From positions 3,208,901 to 3,271,228 of the forward strand of contig NW_019091380.1 of assembly GCF_001949145.1 (NCBI RefSeq): a stretch of 62,328 bases of DNA, written 5' to 3'. Position numbers and translations under genes: made by a program. The DNA comes from Acanthaster planci. Lineage: Eukaryota; Echinodermata; Asteroidea; Valvatida; Acanthasteridae. The notes beneath the pieces are model-generated. The model saw only the letters and a program-made list of their open reading frames with translations. It was not told the origin of the DNA and did no database searches. This document shows, piece by piece, positions 51,201 to 62,122 of this stretch (within the stretch, counting starts at the first letter, position 1; every line of letters starts with the position of its first letter).

Positions 51201-54200
51201 ATGGTTGGCTGGCCGCTCTGAGTCAGGTGTAGCAGCGGGTACTGCAAACTACTGGTATTTCACTCTCAAATAAACAAATTTGTTCAGTGCTGTTTCTAGT
51301 TGAACAGTCTAGGTTAGGGTTAAGGATCTTCATGAAAAAACCAACAGCACTCGAGCCACTTGTGTTAAAAAACGTGAAATTAACCATCAGGACGCAAACC
51401 AAAATGCAATACACTGTACATGTAAATAGCACTGCTTGGTGTCAGTGACAGTCCATCCCCATTAATTACTATACTGTCTGTAGTCTCAAGCCTTCCTATG
51501 GCTGAGTCCATCCTAGGGGGCGCTCTTACAGTGTAGCAGTAAGTCTTCATGTTGCAATTACTGAGACCATTTGAAAATGTTTTGGAGAGTTGTTAATGAT
51601 AGAATCACTGCGCAGTGTGCGCAGTGCACACAACCAAATGTCTCTTTCCATTATAAAAATTTTTAAAGTTCACAGACTCAAGAGAATGTAATTTGTGAAC
51701 CGCTCTGTAAAAATGAGTCATAAGTCTCCAGAGCTGCTTTCGAGTTTTACTTTGTGTTAGATTGAGGAATCTGACCTCTTTCTTTTGATGTGGCACTCAG
51801 TTTGGTACGATGAAAATGGAAGTTGTGTAGATGTTAACACCTTGACGATGGGAATTTCTTCCCGAAAGCCGACTCCAAGAATTCCAGCCTCGCTTGGCCA
51901 CGAAGGCCACCTGCCAAACCACAATGTCTTGGTTTGTGGCCCTATGCACGCTTTAAATTACACAGTGAAAAGGCTGATTGTTCGGTGGCATGCGGCTCTA
52001 CTCACGCGTCCACATTCCCGTAGCCTCTTTTCAAAGTGGGGACTATTGTGAAGCTGGTAATTATGATGCAAATTCGGTCTTTTCATTTCTGGGCTACACA
52101 CAAAGGCCAATCACCATATATACAAGAGCCAGGGTCTGCCTTCTTTCACTATGTTCCCTCGAGCGTGGGCCAAGAATAATAGCTGAAAAGCAGGCTGAGG
52201 ATCTCAATTTTTACGATGGCTCTAGCCGCATCCCGGCATGAAGGGGTTGAAATGTTGAGGATTCCCATTGCAGAAACACTGTGCAAGATATTCAAAGGCA
52301 TTTAACTCAAAAGTGGCTCTGGAGACATGTGACTCATTTTCACAGAGTGGGTCACATTTAGAGCTCAGCATAAGGTAAATTTCAGAAACAAATGACTCAG
52401 TAAAGAGCGGCATTCTCTGAACCTCCTCATTGTAAGCTACCAGTACTGGGAAAAATATTCTTAGCGCTTCTTTGCATTAGGTTATAATAGTGGCAGAATA
52501 TATGACAGCAAAATTGCAACGTTGCAAAAGAAAGACAGCATTGGCCACCACTGTTGGATTACTTTGTTTCACTTGAACTTTCCTTTGTTATAACTCCTGG
52601 GGTGTTTGTGTTCTGACTTTTCAGACCCGTGGGTCAAAAAAAATTCAGCAGCATTAATAATGGCAATGTACTTGCAAATGTGTAGGACGTGTACAGCAGA
52701 TTTCACGGCAGGGAAACGGCATGCCTGCCAACTAGCTTGGTCGTGAAATAGGTTTTTTCTCGAGAGGTCAGCGCATTGAGGCATCACGGCAAAGGCCACC
52801 CATAGCTGTTGGTATTACACCTGTAGGCCAATGCCTACCATCTGCGTCTGTGTTGGAAAGAGGTCCATACATGTATTGGACTATCACAAATGAAAGTCAA
52901 TAAACACCAACTTGTTCCCTCCAACATGTACATATACATATCAGCATCCATCTTTGTAGGTAACATGAATGTCCAGCTGTGCAGCTGTGACATTTCAGTT
53001 TAGTTCCTCACCTAAATCTGGTGTGGATCTTGCCTGGGTTATTCTACATGTTTCTAGCTTGGGACAATACCTCCATGTTTTGCTGTTTTTTCCCCACTCT
53101 AAAAAGGTTTTCCTGTGTAAATTTTTTTCATTGACCAAAGTTGTCTCATGTTTTAACGGTATTCACGGAATATACTGGCGTGCAATTCTTTAATTGTAGT
53201 TCCTAAATAATTACTGATGTTAAGCTTAACGTGGATGTAACTGAGAAACCTCGTTTGGGTTTTATTCTAAGTTGTTATACAAGTAGCTCAGTGCAACAAT
53301 ATATTTCCATGATTTGTTGCTTCCCCTTATCCCTTTTAAAAATATTTCTCTTGTACAATTTTTTATTTAGTTTGTAACTGTCCTCGGTGCTTAAACAGTC
53401 CTTGTGGGACAGACTAGTGTGCAATCTTTAATTGTAGCTCAAAATAAACATTGATGCGAGCTCAACACGGATACAATTGATGCTCTTAAACTGTGTTTGT
53501 TTTCACAAGTATTTTAATAATATATCTAGCATTAATAATTTTTATCTTGCCAGGCCTCTTCAGGGTTGCTCCATTGTTTCTTCGGCCTGAGTCCTAAATC
53601 CCAACCTACCTTACCCTCTTTTTTTCACCCTCCCTTTGGTCTGATGTTTTTGTCATTTGTTTAGAAATCTGTATGTAGTGAATGTTTTGGTTGTTTTTGC
53701 CATGATGTGTAGTGTTGTTTGACATTTATTGATATGAACCTTTCCATCAACTTCTTATTGTGTCACAGATTTGAATTACAATAAAGGTACCCGGTATTTC
53801 AAACAACTCTTCCTTGCTAACCCCCCTAAAAATACAAGATATGCCATTCAATTTCACAGTCTCTATCTTTGAAATAAGGTCGGTGAACATAACGTCACTT
53901 GGTCCCCCTCATCGTCTCGACGGCTGTTCCATGTCAAGACATATGTATTACATGGACTGAGCCATACTACATGTACCAATGGGCTCTTCCAAAACTTTAG
54001 CAGCAGTTTAAATGTCTTGACATGGAACAGCCGTTGAAACGATAAGGGGGTCAAGGGACATAATGTTCACCGACCTTATTTCAAAGATGGCGACTGTGAG
54101 AGCGAGCCTGTTAGATTGAATGCGTAAAGGCAAAAAGACTGGAAAATACCGGAATAACGTGAGTGAATCATTCAATAAATGGTTTTAGAAAGCGGAAGGT

Positions 54201-54781
54201 CAAGAATCATGTTTGTGTGCAAAAGTAATTGCACCAATGATGATAAGTGGGTGCGCCGAAATGTTCAATACGCTGACACGAAATTGCATATACGGATGAG
54301 TGGCTAAGGATGGATCAGGAGAGAGAGTCCGTGCCACACCGGTGGGGCTATCATTGGTGTTGATGTGTCGAATTTCTTATCTCACCAAATGTGGAGATAG
54401 GCCTAAGGACGCATAGGAGTTACAGGCGTGAAATTGGCTCCTTGGGAAAGATAGAGGTGTTGCAAATTTTAGTTACAAAATTTTTCGCCCGATTTTGCAC
54501 CATTTATACCCTGGACTCCCTCCATAACATGGGCCTACGGTTGGGGAGTCGGTGACCTGGGCTACATCATCCTCGCGTCGTAAATGTAGCCTAGGCCTAC
54601 ATTGTATTTTTGAGTGAAATTAACAGTCAATCAATCACCAAACCCTACCTGTTTCTGGTATTTCTCTATACCAGGCTTTATAAAGCTGAATAACCCGTCT
54701 TCTGGCTGCCTCTGGGTTGTTGGACATCATCGGTTTTACTTGTCTGGCAACCGCGGCTGCCCTTGATGCGTGAGACGCCAT
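45293..54781 (-). CDS. NDUFA6: Complex I accessory subunit NDUFA6 (B14), complete, three exons
   Basis: Accessory LYR-family subunit on the matrix arm of mitochondrial NADH:ubiquinone oxidoreductase, partnered with acyl carrier protein NDUFAB1 (family knowledge). Exons on the minus strand: 54781-54649, 47331-47216, 45421-45293; 378 nt, phases join, 125 aa (human 128). The N-terminus [17 protein letters not shown] is followed by [16 protein letters not shown], where the family motif Leu-Tyr-Arg reads Leu-Tyr-Lys. Then come [47 protein letters not shown] and FLSKFYEG, all matching the human protein closely. The ATG itself lies in AACATGGCGTC, a YY1-like context common in nuclear mitochondrial genes. 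Intron 1 is 7.3 kb and rich in repeats. There is no defect apart from the LYR variant. Confidence 0.95.
46401..46480 (-). mobile_element. tRNA-derived SINE head
   Basis: On the minus strand: a degraded A box (TTAGTGATCAAGTAGTAAAG), B box GGGTTCGAATCCC, then TAGCCAGCTTGTGATTTTTT. This is the same post-tRNA signature as 15111-15321 and 51040-51202. It lies in NDUFA6 intron 2. Not a functional tRNA: the A box is altered and there is no proper acceptor stem. Confidence 0.7.
48520..48780. repeat. Diverged dispersed repeat, also at about 46620-46800
   Basis: Both copies share, in order, a GTTTACAC or ATTTACAC start, ACTGATTGT, AATACAGA followed by CAGAT, a CACAAA stretch, CAGGC(G/A)TCACTTT and a (G/C)TAG end. 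The match is patchy, so the copies are old. NDUFA6 introns 1 and 2. Confidence 0.45.
49770..49915. mobile_element. MITE, family B copy 2 (carries a CRE palindrome)
   Basis: Ends AGAGTACCGAAGTG and CACTTAGGTACTCT, 146 bp, with TA at both borders. Inverted relative to 16765-16911. Contains TGACGTCA at 49894-49901. NDUFA6 intron 1. Confidence 0.8.
50152..50409. repeat. 86-bp tandem repeat, 3 copies
   Basis: GAATGTCCTGTTCAAACTTG recurs at 50152, 50238 and 50324, an exact period of 86, with nearly identical units. High identity implies a recent duplication. The open minus-strand frames across it are a consequence of the repeat. NDUFA6 intron 1. Confidence 0.95.
51040..51202 (-). mobile_element. 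tRNA-derived SINE (best-preserved head)
   Basis: The minus strand reads GCTCGGTGGTCGAGTGGTTA (A box, Leu/Ser-tRNA-like), TAAGCAGGAGGTCGTGGG, B box GGTTCGAGTCC, then GAGTAAGCTTGTGAATTTTT. The acceptor arms pair only partly (CTCGG with CCGAG) and the body continues past the tRNA, so it is a SINE rather than a tRNA gene. Confidence 0.75.
53855..54098. mobile_element. Foldback element with about 90-bp inverted arms
   Basis: The left arm starts CACAGTCTCTATCTTTGAAA; the inverse of the right arm starts CACAGTCGCCATCTTTGAAA. Both continue through TAAGGTCGGTGAACAT and GGCTGTTCCATGTCAAGACA. The loop is short (about 60 bp), so transcripts could form a long hairpin. The related sequence runs on to 54351 as repeat D (compare 28480-28911). 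NDUFA6 intron 1. Confidence 0.8.
53938..54351. mobile_element. Dispersed repeat D, copy 2
   Basis: Closely related to 28480-28911 in the same orientation. It contains the right arm of the 53855-54098 foldback and continues with AGCCTGTTAGATTGAATG, GGTCAAGAATCATGTTTG and GTGGGTGCGCCGAAATGTTC. No protein frame is conserved between the copies. Confidence 0.75.
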
Positions 54782-54915
54782 GTTGGTTTGGCTGTGGAAC
54801 AGATATCGCTCACAGTCACACTCACAGCGCAAGGATCATATCCGCGCTGTGCACACTTTTTCGGCGCTCGGCGCGGCCAGGCCATGGCCCGGCTCTTGGA
54901 GAGATCACTGTTTTT

Positions 54916-55255
54916 GTTACGCCCCAACTATAGCAACAGTCCCAACTATAGTTGGGGCCTGTCCCAACTAGAGTGCTACAGTTGGGTCGGCCCAACTACA
55001 GCAAAGAGGTCCTGTGTGCATGATGTGCCCGGCATGTGCCAAAGTCATATTGTTTACAAATGTCATGTCATTGGTCATAGGTCTAAGTGCCACATTTTGG
55101 ATGAATTGTGTCAAGTGTGAAACACATTGACTTGAATAATGTTGAGACATTTCCCACAGACATTGGTCAACAATAGTTGGGCCAGCCCAACTGCAGCACT
55201 ACAGTTGGGACTGTCCCAACTATAGTTGGGACTGATGCTATAGTTGGGGCGTAAC
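54916..55255. mobile_element. Foldback element made of nested palindromes, upstream of NDUFA6
   Basis: The left end GTTACGCCCCAACTATAGCA is matched by the inverse of the right end, and the arms pair for about 80 bp. Inside each arm are further palindromes, notably CCCAACTATAGTTGGG and imperfect relatives. Flanking T runs may be a target-site duplication. It begins about 135 bp upstream of the NDUFA6 ATG. Confidence 0.85.
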
Positions 55256-55284
55256 ATTTTTAATGACACCCACAATGCACCACG

Positions 55285-55297
55285 AAGAATGGCGGCG
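55285..55297 (+). promoter_or_regulatory. AATGGCGGC (YY1-like) motif in the NDUFA6-MAD1 spacer
   Basis: CGAAGAATGGCGGCGACTTG is a strong match to the YY1-type initiator motif. It lies just beyond the foldback element, on the MAD1 side, in plus orientation. It could mark the start of a MAD1 5'UTR exon or an older NDUFA6 promoter part separated by the insertion. Confidence 0.35.
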
Positions 55298-55567
55298 ACT
55301 TGAAAAGAGTCTTACAAATATGTTCTTAATTTTAATCGTTTAAGAATATTGCAACTCTGCAAGGTATTTACAACGTTTTTGTAATCTGTGGCTATGTGCT
55401 GAGAATAGATGAACCTTGTGAATCTTGAAAGATCGAGGGTTAATGATGAAACCCCACACTGAACTTGGGGATGGCGTTCAGGCCTTGCATGCATCTGCAT
55501 GATCTGCTGTCGGTGTGTCCCGTCTGCCAGTGTCTGTTGCATGCTTACTAAGCATGACATGCGTAAG

Positions 55568-56139
55568 CCTTACTGCTGATACCGCATGAGTAATTTTGCA
55601 CAATGGTAGAAAGGCATTGTGGGAAGGAAAAAGGAGCAAACAGTGCCCCCCTTTCCTTCCCACTGTGGGTGAAAGTCGGAACTTTTGGAACGTGTCAAAA
55701 CTACCCGGAACCTGCACAGAAAACAATGATATCTTGATATAACCGAAACAAGTTAAATTCCACTACTAAACAGAAATTGTTGAGAAAGTATCTGAGAAAC
55801 ATCCCCTTTTTAAAAACTTCCTGGAGGGTAGTCTAAACAGAACATGGCTGACTTTCAACACTTGTGTTGTGTGATAATAATTGAAGAGTGAGAGACGTTG
55901 CAACAAAGAATTTCGACTTTTTTTGCAGACAAAGTCGTACCTGCTGTCTACCTCTGCTGTCGCTTATTAACATAACATTAATGTAATTATGTGAGTAGGG
56001 AAATACATGTATATATGGAATTTCAGTGAAGGTTCCGGGTCATTCCAACACGTTCCGACCGGTCCGATTTTTACCAAACGCCCCACTATGCCTTTCTACC
56101 ATTGTGCAAAATTACTCTTGCAGTGTATCAGCGACAAGG
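55568..56139. mobile_element. Palindromic MITE family C, split by another MITE
   Basis: The left part 55568-55663 (CCTTACTGCTGATACCGCAT through CTTCCTTCCCAC) and right part 56087-56139 (TGCCTTTCTACCATTGTGCA through GCGACAAGG) together make one element equivalent to 56395-56543. Between them sits the unrelated insertion 55664-56086. Confidence 0.8.
55664..56086. mobile_element. MITE F inserted inside MITE C
   Basis: The left end includes GGAACGTGTCAAAACTACCC followed by GGAACCT; the right end, inverted, has GGAACGTGTTGGAATGACCC followed by GGAACCT. So inverted ends of about 50 bp bound 423 bp of non-coding sequence. It interrupts the older palindromic element at its CCCAC/AATGCC site, giving a relative age order. 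Confidence 0.8.
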
Positions 56140-56394
56140 TTTATACGTGTATAGGGCTACTCACGCTCTGTCATCAGACAGCATCGCAGCTCTCCTGTGC
56201 CCAAGTGTTATGTTCAAGGTTCATCAAATGCAGTAATTACACGAGAAATTAGGGAATACTCAGAACGATTACCCAGCTTTATTTCACTGTTTCCAACGTG
56301 GCAACATGTTTCCATCCCTTCTCCTGAGGGCGCCATTCATGTACCATGGACACAACATTCTCCCCTCCCCCCCAAAAAGAGAAACTGTAGTAAG

Positions 56395-56543
56395 CCTTGT
56401 CACAAATACTGCATGGGTGAATTTACACTGTGGTAGAAAGGCATTGTGGGACGGAAAAAGGAGTAAACATGGCGCACCTTTTTCCTTCCCACAATGCCTT
56501 TCTACCACTGTGCAAAATCACCCATGCAGTATTTGCGATAAGG
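56395..56543. mobile_element. Palindromic MITE family C, complete copy
   Basis: A near-perfect foldback of 149 bp with arms of about 68 bp. It starts CCTTGTCACAAATACTGCAT and ends ATGCAGTATTTGCGATAAGG; the centre is TAAACATGGCGC. Related copies are 28096-28198 and 55568-56139. No coding capacity. Confidence 0.9.
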
Positions 56544-56809
56544 ATTATTATCAGCAATTAAGCAACAACAATCACTTAAATGAACTTTGTAAACACAGAA
56601 ACAATATCTTTTTGGATTGAAATTGGCACAGTACTAGTCAAATCACATGCATGTATACATGAGTCCAGTCTGGCAGAATGTTCAATTGTTCAAATCAAAT
56701 AAAATCAAGTAAATCAACACTTTCATGGTGTTTAGGTTTACCAGTACTCAAATTACATGTTGTAATCTTTTGCCCAAGTAGGTTTTCTGGTTTGTCTCTT
56801 GGGACGGCT

Positions 56810-57570
56810 CTGTGGTTTAAGTGTACTGGATTTCGTAGGGTTCCAGACCTTAATGTTTGTGAATTGTGAGTCATAGAAAGGTGTGTGGCATTCCATGTTC
56901 TGCCATCAAGTAGGTAAGTAGACGGACCTTTAGATCTGGTGTGGGGGTCCATAGTGGTTACAGCCCTTATGTACATGTCTCGGATTCTTGACACGTACAT
57001 AGTCTATCTTCTGGAAACGTGGCTGTGCTGCACCATGCTTCTGGTCTGTGTACTGCTTGTAGTTCCGCTGTTGATGTTCCACTCTGCTGCAGATACCAGG
57101 TGATGTACATCGGTCAGTCTCTGTGGGCCGAATGTTCAGGTTCATAGTCATTGGCCGGTTATCTAGGAGTTCTGCTTGTGACTTGCCAGTAGTAGCATGT
57201 GGGGTTGCTCGATATGCTGTCAGTAGTTCCAGAGTTGGACCTTTCCAAGGTCTGTGTTCATGAGTTGCAATTTGGAGGGTTTGCTTGAAAACGTGATTAA
57301 ATCGCTCAATGAGACCGTTTGCTTGCGGGTGGTACAGAGATGTGTGAATGTATTTTATTCCTTGTTGGCTTAAGTCGACTGAAGTCAGCAGAAATGAACT
57401 GTGTTCCAGTGTCCGAAAACAGTTCATTAGGAAGCCCTTCCCTCGCAAAAAGAGAGTCAAGCATGGAGCAGACAGACCATAAAGTAGCCTCAGCTGTAAA
57501 GGCAATTTCTGACCACTTAGTAGTCCATAACGACAATTGCGAATCGGCATGCATGAGGCTGGGTTGCTGA
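56810..57570 (-). pseudogene. Frameshifted Ty3/gypsy retrotransposon integrase fragment
   Basis: Minus-strand frames, taken together, give integrase core landmarks in order: FAREGLPNELFSDTGTQF (containing the second catalytic Asp), then, after a frame change near 57380, IKYIHTSLYHPQANGLIERF (the HPQANG motif and catalytic Glu). AYRATPHATTGKSQAELL and a YVRVKNPRHVHKG C-terminal segment follow. A second frame change near 56960 precedes a GPSTYLLDGRTW tail. No LTR, gag or reverse transcriptase is seen beside it. It is a dead fragment, ending about 95 bp upstream of MAD1 coding exon 1 and oriented against it. Confidence 0.85.
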
Positions 57571-57648
57571 TCATCAGATAGGTTGGGGGGGTGACAACTG
57601 TTCCTGAGCCACGTTGCTTTTGATTACCCCCATTTTGTATTTCAACAG

Positions 57649-60600
57649 TCAACAAAAAGTCGCCATGGATAGTCCAGAAGACAATACCACAGTGTTTCGA
57701 ATGATGGGAGAGTTTAAGAACTACATTGCCAAAGACATAGGTAAGACATGCTGGTGTGATTTTTGTTGTGTTTTGTTTTTCTAATCTTGATTATAATATT
57801 CTTCCAACTTTAAAATTTGCAATATATTCAATTTGGAGATCTCCAAAAATGACGCTCTGACAAAGCGTGCTGAATATGGTGCTGTTGCTTGCATAGAAGG
57901 CTCAGTTTTTCAAAATGATTATGGTGACCCGAAATGACTGTGAGCAGTTTGTTGAAAGAAGCTTCTAAAAGCCATCAAATTAAATTCTTCAAGTGGTTGA
58001 ATGAATAGACCGTGTTCGCAGGGTATCCAATTTCATTCGTATTCCTGAATGTATTATATACATTTGAAACCCTCAATGGGATCGTACCATGTGATTTTGA
58101 GGGTCGGAATGAAATCGTAGAAAAGAGTCTGGTTCTTTAAATTGAACGTTTTCAAATGAATACACCACATGCGCATTGGGGAATCTGACTGAAATTGGGT
58201 ACCCTGCAAATATGGTTATTTGAAATGTTAAGCCCTCTGTGAACTTACAGCAGTTGCGTTGTTGACCCTGTGTCCCCCAAACTATGATGGGATTTAAAAA
58301 GAAACTCCCTGGGAACTACTGTGCTTGAAACCTTCTGGACCCTCCACAATCTATCGCTTTGCTGGAAACGAAACTTGCATCTTCTGTACTTGAGCATTAA
58401 AAGGGTATCTCCATAGCAAAGCAACAGTGGTTGGATTCTATTCCAGTCATCAACCCTACAAAATCCTACCAAATCCCATGTTGGATTTTGAAGGATTTGG
58501 GAAGGTGACCGTGAAAGGGTCCATGCAGTTTTCACCCTTGTACAAGTAAATGCAGTTTTTTGTTTCTTTCCAAAGGTATTATAATGCCTTTTTGGTTTAA
58601 ATGCTAATTCAAATTTCCGTGTTCATGAACAAAATGTGCTCTCAGTTCAGGTAGAAAACTCCATGTTTCATTGATCTGAGCACCAAAGCTGCTGTAATGT
58701 TGATATTTTGACATTGAAAGTTTCCTTTTCTTCAGTGATTCATGGATTTGTGAGTACATGGCAATAAGCAAAAGAACAACCCTTTTGGGAAATGTTTTCA
58801 ACAGGAAATTTGGGTGTTCACAATTTCAACAGAAGAGCCCACAAACTGAGCAGTGTTTTCCCTGATTGACATCACAGCAACAGCGCCCTCTGTCATTTTG
58901 AACAGCATCACTGACAAGTTTTAAAAAACTGCACTTTTCAATACACTTAACCTTGCAAAGATGCCAAATAGTTTTCATGCATCAGAGAAGAGTATAAAGC
59001 TACTCAAAAAGTTTCTCTCAGAAAACTTCATCACCTGGCTTCTTTAAGCCAAATAGTTATTTTACTCTCATAACTAACAATTATCTATGGTTTGTAGAGA
59101 GACATAAGAAAGACCAGCAGAATCGGGAGCGGGAGGGACAGCTGTTGTCAGCTCAGAGCCGCATTGCCAAGCTGGAGGCTGAGATGGATAGCCTGAAAGC
59201 CAACCACAAGAGGTCCAGGATGGAGTTTGAGAAAGATGTGGAGCGGGAACGCAACAACCGAGAGGTTTGTTTTGAGGAAGACTCTTGAGAGTGAACATGG
59301 AAAAAGACATTTATAGACACAACATTGACCTTACACATGCATGTGGGGTCGTTCTGTTAGTTCAAGGTCCAGGCGTGTGACTTTCTGTATCCCTGTTACA
59401 CCTGACCTGTGTAATTGGACATGGAAATCTCACCGAAATTGACTGCAAAGTATTTAAATTGCTTGGCGGGTAATTTACATCAATTAATTGCTCTTGGAAA
59501 TGAGAGAATGTGTTGAGATTTGAAGCTTTTCATGGTGAAAGTGGCAAGTTAAGTAAACGGTTTGTGTCAGCGCCACGCTAAATAGCTCTCATCCTCTACT
59601 CAAAAAAGAGATATTTTGCATGGTGCTACTGGGAAAATTTGACTTGAAAAGAATGAGTTTATAACTGACAAAGTCATATATCAGATGCAACAGGGACACC
59701 CAAAAAAATATAGAGTAACTTGTGTGTTGTATGTTTCTTGAAGGTTGAGCATGCATCACTTTATTAATGGAGTTTCAAGACTAGTTACAACATATAGTTT
59801 GTGATATTACTTGCCTGAAGTCGACATGTGATCTGAATGTAGTGATGGAGACTTTGTCTAGATGTGCAAGACCTGGTCACTGGTTTGATTATCGCAAATC
59901 GGACAGGTTAAAAAAATCACCCTGAAAAGAAATCTTACTGGTTCACCATCTCAGTTCACACTGTGTCTGCCATGGGGACTTGATGAAGGTACAGTGCCAT
60001 AGAGGCAGTTATCCCATTAGTGTTTGACCTCTGTCTTGGTCAAGGAATAACCCAGTTAGTGCCAAAGCATTGATGTGAGCAAACCTACCTTTTTAAAATT
60101 TTTTCGTCCCTGCAAAATGTTTCAGGATCGGATCAGCCCTTTCTGTTTAGATAAACACCACGAGCATCATCAGTTTGTCTGGTCTCCTGCTGATAAAGAA
60201 ATGCTTATGCCTTTTGACTGTTTTGGTTGGCACTGATAAAATAGAGGGGGGCTACATTGTACATTCAGTGAGTCCGGTTTGCTCTCTGTAAATCTAGAAT
60301 TAACCAATTCTGTTGTAAATCTGGTCCGAACTGCAACAAGAGAGAGCATGCTTTGAAAAAGTAACAACGGTCCTTTGATGGGAACTCACTAGGCTTGTGC
60401 ACGTTAAAGCTCTTGCGCTTTTGGCTCTGAAAATGCTCAGAACCCGGGATGGATTTCTGTTTGAATGTATGGTGTTTGCATGTGCATCACACTGTCCTCT
60501 TTGCCGGTGAGGGTCAGCCTCAACTCGAGACGGATGGTGGAAAGACAGTGAGGGAAATTCTCCCCAATCTGTGTCTCAGGAAGAGTTCACCAAGGTGGAG

Positions 60601-61754
60601 GAGTTGAAGAAGCAGCTGGAGTTTGCCGTCAAGCAGGAGCAGCGGTGCCGTAAGGAGCTGGAAGAGACCCGCCAGGCTAAGACCGACATGAAGGCCAATT
60701 ACGAGGCCACCATCCAGGACCTGAGACAACAGAAACTCAAGCTGGAAACCACACTGCAAGATGTGAGTTTGTCTCTTATTGAGGTTGTTCAGATTTTGGA
60801 AAATTCATCGTATCTAGTGCACCTCAACCCCAATCTCCTTCAAATTCCACTAAGAGGTGGGGGGGTGGTTTCCTGCACAGTGAAGGATAATGGAGGAGTC
60901 CGGCAAATTCTTTAGATATAATGCTACGGGTTGAGAATTAATTTTTATAGGAGATCTCTGTAAATATTGTTGGCAATAATTGTTTGCTTTGCACTATCTG
61001 TGCCATTTGCCCTATGCATGAGTCGGCCATATTGAGTTGAAAGTGAGTTTATCTTTTCATTTTAGGAACCTGAAAATAGAATTAAGGCAATAAAATGAAA
61101 CTTCATTACAAATTAATGCCACTTTATGCTGATGCTTAAGTTGAAATTTTGAATTAATTATATCTACGTTTTAAACCACATTTAAAAAAAGAAAATGAAA
61201 TTGAGATTGGTACTCTGAAAAGTCTGGCACCACCCTAGTTAACAAATTACACTGAATAAGATTGATTCAGGAAACATGATCAAAATGGAATCCACATAAA
61301 GAAGGTCTGTTTACACACATTACAGCACTGAGAAGCCTTTAAAAAGAAAAAAAAGTTTCATGCATGGCAAAAATTCCAGCTCGAACCATATGTTCCAAAA
61401 CCAGACCAGACCCAACACAAAACACAACTAAATCCGAAAGAAAAAACATTGATACTTTTGGGTCCTTGTGTAGAATTGGACATTGATCACTCCTGTGATG
61501 CACTGCCTTATCTGTGCCAGTAGCAAGGTCCATTGAATTTTCCAGATTGCATCTAAGGAATTTGGAAGGGAACCTCGAAGGGTCAAAACTTAAACTCTGT
61601 CAAGCCTTTTGCTTCCCTCTCACAAAAACTTTCAGAATCTGGAGGCCTTTAGTGTATTAGACAGTAATTCTCTGTATTTTTTATGGTATCTTTTGCCACA
61701 GCACCAGATGTCAAGTCGCATGCACATCTCCCGATTGTCAAATGAATTAACAAA
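57649..61754 (+). CDS. MAD1L1: Probable MAD1 spindle checkpoint protein, exons 1-4 (partial)
   Basis: Coiled-coil protein that carries MAD2 to unattached kinetochores and to nuclear pores (family knowledge). The ATG at 57665 is in an ideal context (GTCGCCATGG). CAACAG ending at 57648 looks like a splice acceptor, so a 5'UTR exon probably lies upstream. Coding exons: 57665-57740, 59098-59264 (donor GTTTGT is weak), 60580-60762, 61702-61754; phases join and the gene leaves the window. The start MDSPEDNTTVFRMMGEFKNY resembles the human MAD1 N-terminus (ENT-V, then N-FI). Exon 2 continues with a highly charged helix (SRIAKLEAEMDSLKANHKRS, MEFEKDVERERNNRE) and exon 3 likewise (EEFTKVEELKKQLEFAVKQE). 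The N-terminal match and coiled-coil register support MAD1, but the MAD2-binding and C-terminal domains lie outside, so another long coiled-coil protein is not excluded. Confidence 0.68.
58010..58215. mobile_element. MITE G in MAD1 intron 1
   Basis: The left end CCGTGTTCGCAGGGTATCCA and the inverse of the right end (ATATTTGCAGGGTACCCAAT) match over about 35 bp, bounding about 206 bp of non-coding sequence. Single copy here. Confidence 0.65.
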
Positions 61755-62122
61755 GTAAGTATAGAAGATTTAATTCAAAACAGATTTTGAAATTTCAGAG
61801 ATTCGGAAAGGAATACTCTCAGTTCAGTGAATGTGTTCATGCTAGTAATGGTACATTGTAACTACCACAAGCCACACTTTTATGTCTTATACTCCCATTG
61901 ATTGGAAGTGTGTACCATATAACACCACACATTATTTAAAAATACAGAGGGCGTGCAATAGGTTATCCCATTCGTTATACTTGTAGTATGATTGGAAATC
62001 TATTAGTTAAAAACCAGTGTTGTAGTCAGACCTCTTAAGCCATCATAAGACTCCCAGAAACCAACACAATACAAAGTTGAGGCCTCCAAAAGCATTCCTT
62101 TGCTATTGTACACCCTGTTAAT

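Noticed and set aside
51119-51202. tRNA gene (Leu or Ser type)
   Set aside because: A and B boxes are good but the acceptor stem is imperfect and a shared non-tRNA body follows, as in the other two family members, so it is a SINE.
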